A stretch of DNA of 12,700 nucleotides from Phoronis ovalis (lineage: Eukaryota > Phoronida > Phoronidae). Of this stretch, positions 1-9,747 are shown piece by piece. The translations under genes and the position numbers were made by a program. Each line of letters begins with the position of its first letter. The stretch's first letter is position 1. The stretch lies in NCBI GenBank assembly GCA_028565635.1, contig JAOXYB010043037.1:1-12700 (forward strand), given 5' to 3'. The notes beneath the pieces are model-generated. The model ran no database searches and was not told the origin of the DNA. It saw only the letters and a program-made list of their open reading frames with translations.

Positions 1-76
1 CACACTAGAGGCTGAAGCGCATTATTATAAAGCGCTCTATTGTGAAGCGCTCTAAGTCGTAAGTCTGAATGGGCCT

Positions 77-160
77 ATGGTCTGTATGGGGGTAGACTCA
101 GAGATGGTCTGTATGGGGGTAGACTCAGAGATGGTCTGTATGGGGTGTACTCAGAGATGG
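77..160 (+). repeat. 27-bp minisatellite, three units
   Basis: Units start at 77, 104 and 131 with the core ATGGTCTGTATGGGGGTAGA followed by CTCAGAG. The third is 26 bases, and a degenerate fourth begins at 157. The first two copies are identical, implying recent duplication. It lies in the intron before exon A. Confidence 0.85.
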
Positions 161-438
161 TGGGTACTAGAGTCTAGACATTTTTAGAAAAACATATTTG
201 AATCTTTTTCTTTAGGATACGCATACAAATATGGTCCAGGCTACACAAGAGACCGACCATTCCAGGCCGTTCTACCAACAGACAGTACAAACAAAAAACA
301 AATGAGATCAAAAGGTAAATATTTTGCAGATTTAGTGGCAATAAACTGAGTGGATAAATAATCTTATGGATTAATGTGAATTTATTAAACATTTTAAAGA
401 TGGGCTCATTTCTCACTCTGTTTCATCAGAAATTGAAA

Positions 439-562
439 ATCAAGACCATGTTTGTTATCAGTAAAAAGTGCTGTGGATATCCATAGCAGCCAGAAGTATA
501 ATCAAGACCATGTTTTTTATCAGTAAAAACTTCTATGGATATTTGTAGCAGCCAGAAGTATA
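439..562 (+). repeat. 62-bp direct tandem duplication
   Basis: Copies at 439-500 and 501-562 both begin ATCAAGACCATGTTT and end GCAGCCAGAAGTATA, with several substitutions in the middle. This is a head-to-tail duplication of intronic sequence with no coding content. Confidence 0.85.
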
Positions 563-808
563 AAATGTTGTTTTAGACTATCTGTATCTCTTACCCAATC
601 AGATTCTTTTCAATTAGTGTCTGCCCATTACATTTCCATAATGAATTTGGAACTGCTTATTAACCCCAGTATAACTAGTACTTAATTTTAAGTAAAAACT
701 TTACATTATTTTCCTTCTTGACATTTTATTACAAGTGCTTTTATTGGATAGTTTCCTTTGGTTGTTTTATATTTAAAGAAATATAATTAATTATTTTTGA
801 AATTTTAG

Positions 809-1088
809 ACAATTTTCACAAATATGCTGATGATATGTCTGCTGACCACATTAATGGCCGCCTGAAACTATCCTTCATTTCTGCTGTAATACTTCATGAA
901 GACCCAACAACAACACCATCTGATGGGATTGACCCGGCCATTTCATCGACACAAAAACTTAAGAAATTATCAGATAATTATTTTGCATCATTAAATGGTT
1001 TAAACTTTAGTGGATTATCCAAACCAGAAGATTTAGTGCAAGTACGAGAGGAAATCTCCACCTTCTCTCAGCAAGAATCGCATCTGTG
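809..1088 (+). CDS. ATG2: ATG2 internal exon A (autophagy-related protein 2, middle region)
   Basis: First visible exon of an ATG2 gene. ATG2 is a rod-shaped bridge that moves phospholipids from the ER to the growing phagophore, working with ATG9 and the WIPI/ATG18 proteins. The acceptor is a T-rich tract ending AG at 807-808. The donor is GTATGT at 1089. Reading starts with two bases of a split codon, then NFHKYADDM. The segment LKLSFISAVILHEDP resembles the human ATG2A segment around FSISVLHIDPLSPP, and the later ESHLC/FLG across the junction resembles DHLRFIG. The exon has 92 whole codons and ends in phase 2. A methionine at 835 is internal, not a start, because the frame is open upstream to the acceptor and the homology begins before it. 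The family assignment rests on remembered human sequence, not on a search, but five consecutive exons agree. Confidence 0.85.
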
Positions 1089-1376
1089 GTATGTATGAGC
1101 ATAATGTGTACAAAGCTATGTCCATACTGAATACAGGTGTCATGCAAGTTCGCTCCTAGTCTTGACCTTTGACATGGGACTGTGTGTAGTCATGGTCTTG
1201 ACCTTTGACATGGGACTGTGTGTAGTCATGGTCTTGACCTTTGACATGGGACTATGTGTAGTCATGGTCTTGACCTTTGACATGGGACTATGTGTAGTCA
1301 TGGTCTTGACCTTTGACATGGGACTGTGTAGTCATAGTCTTGACCTTTGACATGGGACTGTGTGTAGTCCTAATCT

Positions 1377-1389
1377 TGACCTTTGACCT
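1377..1389 (-). promoter_or_regulatory. Candidate DR1 nuclear-receptor element
   Basis: The - strand reads AGGTCAAAGGTCA, the exact direct repeat of AGGTCA with one-base spacing bound by RXR heterodimers, HNF4 and COUP-TF type receptors. Neighbouring satellite units carry a one-base variant (ATGTCA in one half-site). The match is exact, but binding is not shown by sequence alone. Confidence 0.4.
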
Positions 1390-1452
1390 GGGACTGTGTG
1401 TAGTCATAGTCAACACCTTTGACCTTGGGGGGGGCATGGACTGCCCTAGGTG

Positions 1453-1465
1453 TGACCTTTGACCT
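1453..1465 (-). promoter_or_regulatory. Second candidate DR1 nuclear-receptor element
   Basis: A second exact AGGTCAAAGGTCA on the - strand, in the degenerate tail of the 36-bp array. It is flanked by sequence unlike the other units, so the DR1 core is the best-conserved part of this tail unit. Confidence 0.4.
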
Positions 1466-1627
1466 TCATGTTACACCAGTTTATTCTAGATCACTGAAAT
1501 TATATGGAAACAAATTACCTAAATGCTAGTTTGATTAGCTTGTAGACTATTTAAGTAGTTTGGTATCAATCTCGCTGCGGGTATGTTATCTAATTCAGAA
1601 AAAGTTTATAAGCCATGTTAGCAGTCC

Positions 1628-1705
1628 ATTGGGCTTATAGGACACTGTAGACTTGAATACATACTTATTGGGCTGATAGGACACTGTAGACTTGAATACA
1701 TATTA
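1628..1705 (+). repeat. 39-bp tandem duplication
   Basis: Two copies, 1628-1666 and 1667-1705, share ATTGGGCT followed by ATAGGACACTGTAGACTTGA and ATACAT, with few differences. It lies within the intron between exons A and B. The rest of 1471-2045 is AT-rich intron in which I see nothing else. Confidence 0.85.
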
Positions 1706-2045
1706 AGTAGAGTTTCATTAGTTAGGCATTTTTGGAATCCTTCCATCTATTTACCTGAACTATTTCAAACATGTACTTTACAAACATCAAAACTTTTTCA
1801 AATATAAAATTAAAGTGTACAAATATCTACTAATTTAACTGTTTCAGACATATTTTTTCCCTGATCTGAAAACACTTGAAACTATTTTCTTGTTACATTG
1901 AGGAGAATAGAATCTAAAATATGTGATATAGATAAATTATTATGTATAACTGTGTGGCTAATCAAGCAGACGACATGAATACTAAAGAATTAGCTGTAAC
2001 TGTCATGAAATGATTGCAATGGACTTAAATTTGTAACCTTTTCAG

Positions 2046-2235
2046 TTTCCTAGGTAAGCCTGTGATAATAGGATGTGTCCAGAAGACTTCTAGTTCTTTC
2101 AAGAGTTTTACTGTGGATTTAACTGTCGGTATCGTAGAACTCGTTGAATGTTTATTCGATAAGAGGAATACAACCACATCAGCTGTGCTGGGGTTTGGTT
2201 TGCCTATCAATAATAAACTGCCGGTTTATAGTGAG
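2046..2235 (+). CDS. ATG2: ATG2 internal exon B
   Basis: Continues exon A: the split codon TG+T gives Cys, followed by FLGKPVIIGCVQKTSSSFKS and FTVDLTVGIVELVECLF. The last block matches the human ATG2A pattern around STDMSIGQMEFLECLF, a beta-strand-rich part of the lipid-carrying rod. The acceptor is TTTTCAG ending at 2045. The donor GAG|GTAAGT at 2236 is a perfect consensus. Exon length is 190 bases, entering in phase 2 and leaving in phase 0 after the residues PVYSE. The reading frame stays open to 2355 past the donor, but those residues have no ATG2 similarity and are intron. The following intron is the 7.5-kb one that hosts the LRR gene. Confidence 0.87.
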
Positions 2236-2529
2236 GTAAGTTTGGAGTTTGTAGGTTATTTTTATGGAATAGTAAACAGTGCGGATTATTGTCAACTTCT
2301 AGTACAAGTACTGAACTTCTTTAAAATTGTCAAATTTTTGAGTCCGAAACTTTAAAGTGTAAGAAAATTGAAAAAAAATATAATCTAACAAGTTTTGCGA
2401 TGCAGCAGCAATCTGTGTTGTCATGTTTTTAAACAATTTCAATGATTTTTAATTCCATGTCTCTTTATATGATGTGGATTTTTAATTAACAGAGGAAAAA
2501 GATAATTATATTAATTACAAAAAAATCCC

Positions 2530-2535
2530 TTTATT
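2530..2535 (-). promoter_or_regulatory. Candidate polyadenylation signal of the LRR-FN3 gene
   Basis: TTTATT on the + strand reads AATAAA on the gene's strand, about 610 bases after the TGA stop. A T-rich stretch follows downstream. This hexamer is common by chance in AT-rich DNA, and ATTAAA variants also occur at 2575-2580 and 2545-2550, so the transcript end is uncertain. Confidence 0.3.
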
Positions 2536-3147
2536 GTGTAAGCATTTAATATTTACAAATTTTACATGGCATTATTTAATATATAAAATTAAATTTCTTG
2601 GAAATTTTTTTTTTATCCTAATAATAATATTCATGTACATAAGAGAATGGAGTTTGATTATCTGACAGAAAAACTTGAGATAGTTTATGTTTGTAAGTGG
2701 TGGTTTTGATTTACTGTTGAACACAGCTGAATGATTCGTGTTCATAAAAATGTTCATTGCAACCCATTATAATACGAAACATTATCACATGCTCACATAA
2801 CACAACGCTATTGGTTAGATTTGCACAAGACGAATACACGTAAGAATCTGTATAAAATGCCACTTCTCGAAAGTTATTCTTTAAAGTAAAAGTCGATTTG
2901 AAATTGGCTATTCATAAGGGAGCAAAAGTACAAAATGATTGAAAAAAATTGTTTGCAAATTCAAGATTGATAACATTTACTTATAAAGGTAATCTGAAAC
3001 AGTAATGATTAATAGTTTTAGATATATTGCAGTTATGACAATCAAAAGGAATACAAACGGTGAAACTTTGTTTCCTATAAAAATACAAATCTGAAAGCTG
3101 AACAAAGCACTTAAATAAGTTGTTGATTTTACTGTAGCTGCATTACA

Positions 3148-4820
3148 TCAAATATATAAAGCAGTATTACTAATCTCATAATGTCCGCGTTCATCCTGCT
3201 CTGCTCGCAAACCCACGGGATTATGATATCCTCCATCATAACTCATTGTATTCGCAGGTTGTATTTCTGATGGAGCAAGATAACTTTCCGGTCTGTTATT
3301 GTGCGGGGGGAAATATTCATCTGGTCTTTGATCTGAAGGTGCCAGATAGCCATCTGCACCAGTTCGTGGGTCCCTGTATGCTGCATTAAAATATGCGTCG
3401 GGCTGTTTTGCTGGTATTTGACCAGAGTGGACATATCTGGGATCCTTGGCGCGATCCCCATGCAATTTATTATTCATATTATTGTTTATTTTCGTCTTAT
3501 CGTTAGATTGTATATCAATAAATATCCTGCCTTTGTCACCCCCCATTGCCCCATGTTCTTGTGGGTAACCTTTTGAGTTATAACCAGCCCCTCCGAGTTC
3601 ATTATTATCATAACGTATTGAAGCGCCACCTTTTGGCGGCTGTTTTTTACGACTGTAATATACTATTGCTATAATTCCACCAATTATAATGGCTAACAAT
3701 AGTACTCCTCCAACTACACTACCAGCAATAATGCCAGCAAGGGGATCAGCTTTGGATCCATCTGTAGACCCCGAATCTACAGGTTTTGTTGACGTGGAAA
3801 GACACCCGGGTTCAAAGACCGTGCCTACCGAGTTCTCAATGTCTACACATACTTCATAGTTGGTTTGAGCAGTCAGACCTGTTATCTTGTACATTGTAAC
3901 GTCTATATGAATTGGATGACTAGATATAAAGTTAGAAGAGCTATCTTGTACTCGATGGCGAACTCGAAAATTGTTCATACTGTCTGCATTTTGAATGCTC
4001 CAAGTGATTTCCAGACTGTCTTGGGCACGTCCTATATCAGTTATTTGTAAGCCTCTTGGAATCTCTGTAGTAGGTGCTTGGGTCGTTGGTTTTGTTGTTG
4101 ATTGCATGGTTATTGCTGGAGTGGTCGACAGCGGTGTGGTGCTTGGTGCAGTGATTGGTGCTGCAGTTGTTATTTTAAAACTAGGACAAGGTGCGAGAGT
4201 TGTTGTGAGTGTGCTGTTTTCGTTAGAACATGTGAAATCATCTGGTTGTATATTGGTGAAAACTTTATTTGCGTGGGCGGGAGGTGTAGCACACTTCCAG
4301 GGTACAGAAGGTGTTCCTATTGCTGGTAACCGTTCTCTCAGCCATCTTAAATTACAGTCGCAATGAAGCGGATTGCTATCCAGGCTTATTTTTGATAACT
4401 GACTAAATTCATGAAAAACACATCGATCTGCCGTTAATATCTGATTGTTGTCTAGTATAAATTGTTTTAAAGAATTTTCTAATCCTTTCAGATTTCTCTG
4501 AGTAAATGCTGTAATGCTGTTTTCAGACATATCTAAAATTTCTAGTTTATTCATATATTGAAAGTTATCATCATCTATGCGATCGATTTGATTTTTGTTG
4601 AGACGTAGCTGTCTTAATTCTCTCTGAGCTCGGACTACTGGCCAGTGTCTGGATTGAAATCCTACACTTTGCAGATTAAGTACTCGCAGATTATTAAGTC
4701 CTTTAAATGTCTCCGTGTTGAGAGTATTTGACAAGTCTTGCTTATCCAAGCGTAGTTCTTCGAGAACATCAAACTTGGAAAATGTACTTGGTGTGTCTGC
4801 TATTGTCGTTATTTCATTTT
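3148..4820 (-). CDS. LRR-FN3 transmembrane receptor, exon 2 (LRRs, LRRCT, Thr-rich stalk, FN3, TM, tyrosine-rich tail)
   Basis: 3' coding exon, entered in phase 1 after the acceptor TTCCTTATTACAG (4821). Residues are numbered in the joined 888-aa protein. The remaining LRRs run to about 480. An LRRCT cap has Cys 485, 487, 508 and 529 (HCDCNLRWL). A Thr/Ser/Pro-rich mucin-like stalk spans about 531-586. An FN3 domain spans about 587-677, with ITW, the YKITGL...NYEVCV strand and a Cys pair at 656/671 as in other LRR-FN3 receptors. A Gly/Ile-rich transmembrane helix spans about 693-719, stopped by RKK. The 169-residue tail has YDNN at 735 and YxxP motifs at 813, 823, 834, 845 and 863, and ends TALYI. 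The stop is TGA at 3150-3148. The layout resembles FLRT/LRFN/vasorin-type adhesion receptors but has more LRRs and no EGF domain. There is no TIR domain, so it is not a Toll receptor. Confidence 0.9.
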
Positions 4821-5402
4821 CTGTAATAAGGAAAAATACATCAACGGAGAATATTCAGCACCAGTAATACCCATGTCATCACTTTTTAGATGACTTAAAT
4901 AGTTAAAACTAGAATCTTCGGGCATAATAACTTTATGTACAAATTACTCGGAATGATTTTTAGATTACAGGAATATATCCCAAGGTTATTAAAATAATCG
5001 CTGCAGCCATTTCCTTCACACTTATTTGCAAAGAAAATGCTCACTGATCGAACAATAAGTGGGCAAACGTACTTCTGCAAAGGTTGCATAAGCTAAAAAC
5101 TCAAATTTGAATAATATATGTAAAAAGCAATGCTAGTAATTGTGTCAGCTCTTCCAGATTGACAATGTTTTGATAAAATTGGTCGGAAATTGTAAATTGA
5201 ACATACTACTACGCATCTAGGAGTACAAGCTATGCACAATGAGCTAATAAATGCGCAAAGTTTGTTCATACCGACAATGTGTTTGTTGGTTGTTTGACTA
5301 TCATTTTATTACTAAAACAGTGAGTGTTCTGGTTTGTGTTTGAACTGATGAAGTGAAATTTGAAACCTATTGACAGGAATTAAATAGTCAAAATCCTCTC
5401 AC
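4821..5402 (-). other. Intron of the LRR-FN3 receptor gene (582 bp)
   Basis: This segment separates the two coding exons. In the gene's direction the donor is G|GTGAGA at 5402 and the acceptor is TTTTTCCTTATTACAG at 4821. Splicing joins a phase-1 codon (G + AA = Glu) and restores an unbroken LRR. Without splicing the upstream frame stops within 20 bases. No coding sequence was recognised inside, and the open frame at 4895-5089 has no family features. Confidence 0.85.
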
Positions 5403-6396
5403 CTGATAAAATCAGCGTGTGTAACTCGTTTTCTAGTCCAGCTAGTGTATCTTGAGATAATGATGATAATTTGTTACGAGCTAAATTCAGAAATGCCAGT
5501 TTATTCAGGTGGATGAAGAAATCATCAGGTATTTGTTTAATTTCATTTCCTGAAAGTTCTAATTGCTCAAGATTATGGAGTGTCCCTATTTCATTGATCA
5601 CATTTTCGTCCAGGGAATTGTCAGTAAGACCGAGGTAGGTTAAACTGGCTAAACCTTGAAAGGCCAACGATTTAATCAGCTGAACATTACAGGTTAATAG
5701 CTCCAAATCCGTTAAATTAACAAGATTTGAAAATGTTCCATTAGATATAATCTGAATGGGTGTTTGGGCTAATCGCAGAATTCTCAGCTCTCTTAGTGTG
5801 TTTATAGCCGACGGTATAATTGGAAAAGTATTCAGTGTCAAATCTAGTTCTTGCAATCGGTTTTCTAAACCACTAAAAGCTGTTGTGTGCACTGTAGAAA
5901 TTCGGCAATCTTCAAGTCTCAGAATTTGTAATGAAGTCATATGAGAGAAAGCACCTGAAGGTAATTCTGGTATGGAAAATGTCTGTAAGTGCAACATTGT
6001 TAATTTTGTCAACACACGGAGTTCATCTTCAGGAAATGGTAGCCTTTCAGCTTCAAGTAATAGTTGTTGTAAAGTATTCTCTGTGCCATTAAATGCATAG
6101 TCGGAAATACTGTTAATATTGTTTTGACGTAAATCAATTTTTTTGACATTAAGTCCATTAAAAGCATTATCAGAGATGTCTCGGATATTATTTTCAACTA
6201 AAGTGAGTTCGTAAAATACTTCAGTTGTCGAAGTGAATGTCGGAATTGTATTTAAATTCCTCCCTTTGCAGTATATAGTTCGTCCTTGAACTTCTATGCT
6301 CGTTTGGCATGCACATTCCGAGGTCGGACATGGTTGAGCTTGTACTATGGTAATAACAAGTCCAGTAAAAATGAACAAGACTGTGGAGCATTCCAT
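5403..6396 (-). CDS. LRR-FN3 transmembrane receptor, exon 1 (signal peptide, LRRNT, LRRs 1 to about 12)
   Basis: 5' coding exon of an 888-residue type I membrane protein. I chose ATG at 6396-6394 because an in-frame TAG lies at 6405-6403 and the only earlier in-frame start-like codon is GTG. Residues 1-20 form a signal peptide (hydrophobic VLFIFTGLVITIVQA, likely cleaved after A20). An LRRNT cap follows with Cys 23, 28, 30 and 43. From about residue 61 come leucine-rich repeats of 23-25 residues with the LxxLxLxxNxI pattern, for example LEQLELSGNEIKQIP. Several carry GLENxLxxL, typical of extracellular animal LRRs. The exon ends after 331 codons plus one base at TCAG|GTGAGA (donor 5402-5401). 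The exon-2 continuation completes the repeat as LHTLILS-ENEITTI. The gene lies entirely inside an ATG2 intron on the opposite strand. A ligand cannot be deduced. Confidence 0.88.
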
Positions 6397-7544
6397 CACT
6401 GACTATGAATGAGAGATCAGTTGAATATTAATATAACCATTGATTACTCCCTCTCAGTATTCAATTACATCTACAAAGTAAAATGAAATAAATTTATATG
6501 TTAAAACAAATATGTCAGTCATCCATAATTATATATGTATTAGGTATCTTATTAGCATCTGTAGTGTTTTTTACCTGTTAAAGATCTTAATTACTATAAC
6601 GAAGAACCTCTTAAGTGTGAACTGATTGTTGATGCATTAACTTAACTATGCAATCATCAAATACTCCATTACCTGATATAGTAAGTAATATAGATTCCTA
6701 ATTTTTAATTTTTTTATTCTTAAAGCTAACCAAGATCGACCTATTAAACCACAGCCAAGCATTTTCTGATTACCATTTCTGTGTCAAGTGTTTTCTCAGA
6801 CACACCATTGTTTGTTTTTGCTCTTGAAGTCAACGTGTGGTTTCATCGCAACCATAGCGATATTTTACAGTCCATGTGTATTTAAATTAACTGAATTTAT
6901 CAATTCAGGTCAAGCATACCTGGGAATTAAAGTCACTTTAGTAATAAAATCAATTACTTCCACCATATATTGGATATATGTTTATAATGTTTAAAAAAGG
7001 TGTACTTGTAATATTAATTACTTAGTGTTGCAGGTAAAAAGTGTTCAGAATTCTTTGGAGGTGTCTCATAAGGTTAATGATCACCTTGACCTCCATTCAC
7101 TGATAAAATGTCATTTGATATTATTTGTTCAGCAACATCATGTGCACATAGATATAGATAAGTACTGTGTTATGTTTATACATACCTGGATTTGTTACAT
7201 AATCTTACATGACCTTCCACAGAAACTGTGAATACCTGTAATCAAATGACTAAAACTACTAAGTTTTTTATGATAGAGCTTTCAGTACACTATATAACAC
7301 CTGTGCAGCCAGTTCCTCCTTGCAGGTATACTAAATTTATCACTCAACAATAGTGACATCACATTCCTATTTCCATATTAGGTAAATAGGTCAATAATTT
7401 CCCCCATATTTGGATTTAAGTGGATTGTATTGACCAATCATATTTGATTAAGCTCCCTGTTTGCTCCCTGAGGCTGATTACACCTGAATGCTTCAGTATA
7501 ATATGTAAATAAGAGTTGTGACTGAATGGCTTAAAAGGACAAAT

Positions 7545-7716
7545 TATGATAGGGAGGTGTTCATAACAGCTAATATAAAATGAATAAAGCTGTGGTGGGG
7601 TATAATACCTGTTTATGATAGGGAGGTGTTTATAACAGCTATATAAAATGTCTTTTGAATAAAGCTATGATGGGGGGTATAATACCTGTTTATGATAGGG
7701 AGGTGTTTATAACAGC
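7545..7716 (+). repeat. About 70-76-bp tandem repeat, two full units and a partial third
   Basis: Units begin TATGATAGGGAGGTGTT at 7545 (variant TTCATAA), 7615 and 7691. They contain AATAAAGCT and TATAATACCTGTT, and the third breaks off near 7716. A diverged relative (ATAAAGCTGTGGGGTGAGTA) lies at about 8409-8450, so the family is slightly dispersed in this intron. Confidence 0.8.
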
Positions 7717-7762
7717 AGGTGCTGATAACAGCTATATCAGGTAATAAATTATGTTTTGATAA

Positions 7763-7818
7763 GAAAATTTAGTAAATGTTCAAAGGAGGTGAAAATTTAG
7801 TTAATGTTCAAAAGAGGT
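7763..7818 (+). repeat. 28-bp tandem duplication
   Basis: Two adjacent 28-base copies, 7763-7790 and 7791-7818, each begin GAAAATTTAGT and end in AGGT, differing at only two positions. They are intronic and non-coding. Confidence 0.85.
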
Positions 7819-8260
7819 GAAACTTTTGTTGTTTAGCACTTATTTTTGTGATTTTTATTGTTGTCATTTATGATTCAATTATTAGGTCAGTAACCAAACT
7901 GAATTCCAAATTAGTCCCAGACAAAACGAAAGTGGCTTTTAATATCACTTAGACACTTTTTGAAGTTGTGTGGTTAAAATTAGAATGAATACCTTCGATT
8001 GTATATTCGGAAACAAGATCGTTGGTTTGTGTTATGCATATTCAGATAATTCTTTTATAAATGCATGTTGTAATAACTCTTTTGAATCTGGTTGTGAGGA
8101 TTTATGACCATGTAAACTGATATGTATTTGCATCCTTTATTATGTCTCCTGTTTTGATAAAGTACTGTACGTGACAGTGTAATGTTTATATATTTTAGCG
8201 TGATTGGACATTATTTATTTTCTTATTGAAATGTATCATAGATGTGTGTGTGAAATAAAC

Positions 8261-8346
8261 ATTTATTATAATTATTATTATTGTCATTATTGTTATTATT
8301 GTTATTGTGATTAATGTTATTATTATTGTTGTTATTGTTATTAATG
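8261..8346 (+). repeat. ATT/GTT trinucleotide microsatellite
   Basis: About 85 bases of ATT and GTT triplets with a few interruptions (GTC, GTG, AATG). On the - strand it translates as a run of Asn codons, which explains an Asn-rich open frame at 8223-8432 that is not a gene. Confidence 0.9.
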
Positions 8347-9747
8347 TATAGTGGGGAGGTTAGTACATGTTTATCACAGGATGCTGTATATTTGTATATC
8401 TTAAAGATGATAAAGCTGTGGGGTGAGTACAATCCTGTAAATGTTATAGGAACAATTTAGTAATTTTACAGGAACTGACTCATACTTGGGTATGATAATT
8501 ACCAAAAATAAACATTTGATAGGAATAAAACGAAATAAAATCATTCTTTGATAATCAATGTTTTGGTCAGTAAAATAATGCAGTAGAATAAAAGTAAGTT
8601 ATAAATTAAAATGGAAAATAAAGGAAAATCAAAACAAATATATTTATTACATTTTAAAACTTTTTCATTTCCAAAAAATCTACGAGATAGTAACTTGAAG
8701 TAAAACTGAGTAAATAATTAAAATGCTTTAAAAATGAAATATGTGTAGAGCAGTGTAGAGCAGTTTCCGGTGCTGTGATCTGAGGTTCTGATCCTTTGAC
8801 CTGAGTTAATAATGGGAATCCAGTGAAATAATGTGAATTATGGATTTATTTTTTGAAAGAAAAACAAAATTTTGAAAGAATATCAGATTTTGAGGAAACC
8901 AAATTTTATCTTATGCTGTGAGTAGAAAAGAAATTTTTTTGTAAAAAATTAAATGTTACAGTAATGTTTAAATTTCAATATCTCGTGGGTTTTGAGATCA
9001 TTTTATCATATAAATCTAGAACGTATTTGTTGTCTAAATGTTACAAGGTACTAATAAAAGCCACACTTCACAATTTTCGGATTTCTGTCCCTGCAATGAC
9101 AGTAGCACAACATCAAATCTGATCATCTATTTTGATACCTGAACTGAGTGTTTACGTGGGATATCTTGTCTCCACTTAGAGTCTTGTGTAATTCTTGTGA
9201 GATAGGTAATTATGGGAATTTAGTCAGAAACAGATTAAATTCAGGTAGAAAGTTTCAGTAATGTGTTTTTGTGATGGGAGGTGGGAGGGCCACCTAAAGA
9301 TAGATTTGGTAGGTGTGAAATGTGAAATCATATCTGAGTGATATGAAGCAGAGTAGTATATCTCGGTCTGATATCTTAGTTACAATATGTTCACACTGTC
9401 CATAAGCATTGTCTAAAATACATATTTTGCTTTAATAATTTCCAAAAAGCCCACTTGTTACATTTATTTTACCTCATTAAATACTGACTCAAAATTACGC
9501 TTACTTCAAATCTAAACCTTCTAACGTAAACTCCTGGTAATACAATTTATGTAAAGTTAAACAAGATTTTACTCGGTAGTGGCTGTGGTATAATCTTTAT
9601 AGCATATCATATGAAATTAGCTTTCTTATCTCCACCAGGGGTCAACACTGTTGTTGATATCATTAATACTAACTAAGCTAGTTTTGTATTTAGTTTCGTA
9701 CCAGGACTGAATACGTTTTCATAGAAATTATTGTGTGAACATTTCAG

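Larger units (their letters stand above)
1..808 (+). other. 3' part of an ATG2 intron upstream of exon A
   Basis: No coding sequence was recognised here. It contains clustered GAAGCGC-type short repeats at about 16-56, a 27-base minisatellite (77-160), a 62-base tandem duplication (439-562) and AT-rich sequence ending in the T-rich acceptor of exon A. The open frame at 174-416 on the - strand has no recognisable features. Confidence 0.6.
1161..1470 (+). repeat. 36-bp minisatellite built on a DR1-like TGACCTTTGAC core
   Basis: Units begin CTTGACCTTTGACATGGGAC at 1161, 1197, 1233, 1269, 1305 (34 bases), 1339 and 1375, then decay into variants at 1411 and 1451. Because 36 is a multiple of three, an open frame of 12-residue repeats (1162-1350) runs through it. 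That frame has no exon signals and is a by-product. The array lies about 70 bases after the exon A donor, inside the intron 1089-2045. Confidence 0.9.
2236..9747 (+). other. 7.5-kb ATG2 intron hosting the antisense LRR-FN3 gene
   Basis: Bounded by GAG|GTAAGT (2236) and TTTCAG (9747), phase 0 on both sides. Exon B joins exon C without any loss of ATG2 homology. Apart from the LRR gene (3148-6396 on the - strand) and the repeats listed separately, 2236-3147 and 6397-9747 are AT-rich with no recognised genes. The short open frames at 6788-6994 and 7025-7231 show no family features. The promoter and 5' UTR of the LRR gene must lie somewhere above 6396, but no clear core promoter is visible. Confidence 0.75.

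Noticed and set aside
1162-1350. 62-codon open frame made of a 12-residue repeat
   Set aside because: The 36-bp satellite unit is a multiple of three, so an open frame arises automatically. It is intronic in ATG2 and shows no sign of being translated.
2236-2355. Coding extension of exon B past 2235
   Set aside because: A perfect GTAAGT donor ends the exon, and joining to exon C restores ATG2 homology (SE-LLTF), which the extension lacks.
3148-6396. Toll-like receptor identity for the LRR gene
   Set aside because: The cytoplasmic tail has no TIR domain. Instead it is a 169-residue disordered, tyrosine-rich segment, and an FN3 domain precedes the membrane helix.
3148-6399. Two separate LRR genes, one at 5380-6399 and one at 3148-4749
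   Set aside because: The upstream part has a signal peptide and LRRNT but no C-terminal cap or membrane anchor. The downstream part lacks a true ATG at its apparent start (TTG). A strong donor at 5402 and acceptor at 4821 join them in phase within one LRR.
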